5,382 nucleotides of DNA from Actinomycetes bacterium. GTDB taxonomy: Bacteria; Actinomycetota; Acidimicrobiia; Spongiisociales; UBA5794. The notes under the pieces are model-generated. The model did not search any database and had not been told where the DNA came from. It was given only the letters and a program-made list of their open reading frames with translations. Shown piece by piece: positions 5,283-5,382 of this stretch. Within the stretch, counting starts at the first letter, position 1. Each line of letters begins with the position of its first letter. Location of the stretch: NCBI GenBank assembly GCA_024275815.1, contig JAJRYI010000195.1:1-5382 (forward strand), given 5' to 3'. A program made the translations under genes and the position numbers.

Positions 5283-5382
5283 TCACGCCTCGAACAGCTC
5301 GCCTCGCCTCCACTGGAGGTACGCGTCGATGAAGCCATCGAGGTCACCGTCGAGGACGCCCATGACGTTGCCGACCTCGTGA
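5283..5382 (-). CDS. prfB: Peptide chain release factor 2 (RF2), C-terminal 32 residues only
   Basis: RF2 recognises UAA and UGA and triggers peptide release on the ribosome. Only the tail is visible: in frame from 5381 down to TGA at 5283-5285, including EVGNVMGVLDGDLDGFIDAY and then LQWRRGELFEA. The pattern E-V-G-N-x-x-x-V-L-D-G-x-L-D-x-F-I-x-A-Y-L is the characteristic end of bacterial RF2 (E. coli has a related N-T-Q-A-V-L-D-G-S-L-D-x-F-I ending). The catalytic GGQ loop, the codon-recognition motif and any programmed frameshift site lie outside the window. prfB upstream of ftsEX-smpB is the known actinobacterial order, seen for instance in Mycobacterium tuberculosis, which supports the call. 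Confidence 0.93.
   Translation of the reverse strand, partial: HEVGNVMGVLDGDLDGFIDAYLQWRRGELFEA

Noticed and set aside
5039..5347. Open frames across the prfB-ftsE gap on the minus strand
   Set aside because: They read through the heptamer array (giving repeated A-D-G-R-W-P-M residues) and overlap the prfB tail out of frame. No ribosome site or domain supports them.

Overview
The window is a high-GC stretch in which every supportable gene lies on the minus strand. Read in the direction of transcription (right to left) the order is: prfB 3' end, a 253-bp gap full of repeats, ftsE, ftsX, a secreted coiled-coil M23 peptidase, smpB, a 96-bp structured gap, and a membrane-anchored multicopper oxidase cut off by the left edge. 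The prfB-ftsE-ftsX-(hydrolase)-smpB order, high GC and G/C-ending codons point to Actinomycetota. A deep lineage such as Acidimicrobiia is plausible, but this is inferred from synteny and composition, not from a search.

Right part (5030-5382): the last 32 codons of peptide chain release factor 2 and its TGA stop, a hairpin directly after the stop, a degenerate direct repeat (two ~34-bp units) and a short run of heptamer repeats. I found no gene in this gap.

Centre (1458-5029): a compact operon. ftsE/ftsX and ftsX/M23 each overlap by 4 bp (ATGA), so the three proteins are probably translated in a coupled way. FtsE (cytoplasmic ATPase) and FtsX (four-helix membrane protein with a large extracellular loop) form the type VII ABC mechanotransmission complex that switches on cell-wall hydrolases at division. 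The next gene encodes a secreted protein with two long coiled coils and an intact LytM/M23 zinc peptidase domain, the expected EnvC-like partner, except that here the enzyme itself looks catalytically competent. smpB follows after 22 bp. The most unusual feature is a ~95-residue C-terminal tail on FtsE that has 28 acidic residues and no Lys/Arg and contains an 18-residue tandem repeat.

Left part (1-1457): a GTG-started, N-terminally anchored fusion of one small blue-copper cupredoxin domain with a two-domain multicopper oxidase. It has its own Shine-Dalgarno sequence and probably its own promoter, in a gap that carries two nested perfect inverted repeats. It is probably functionally separate from the division operon.

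Most of the window is recognisable core biology. I see no clearly new defence or mobile system. The items most worth a second look are the FtsE tail, the FtsEX-LytM pairing, the triple-cupredoxin oxidase and the two repeat-bearing intergenic regions.
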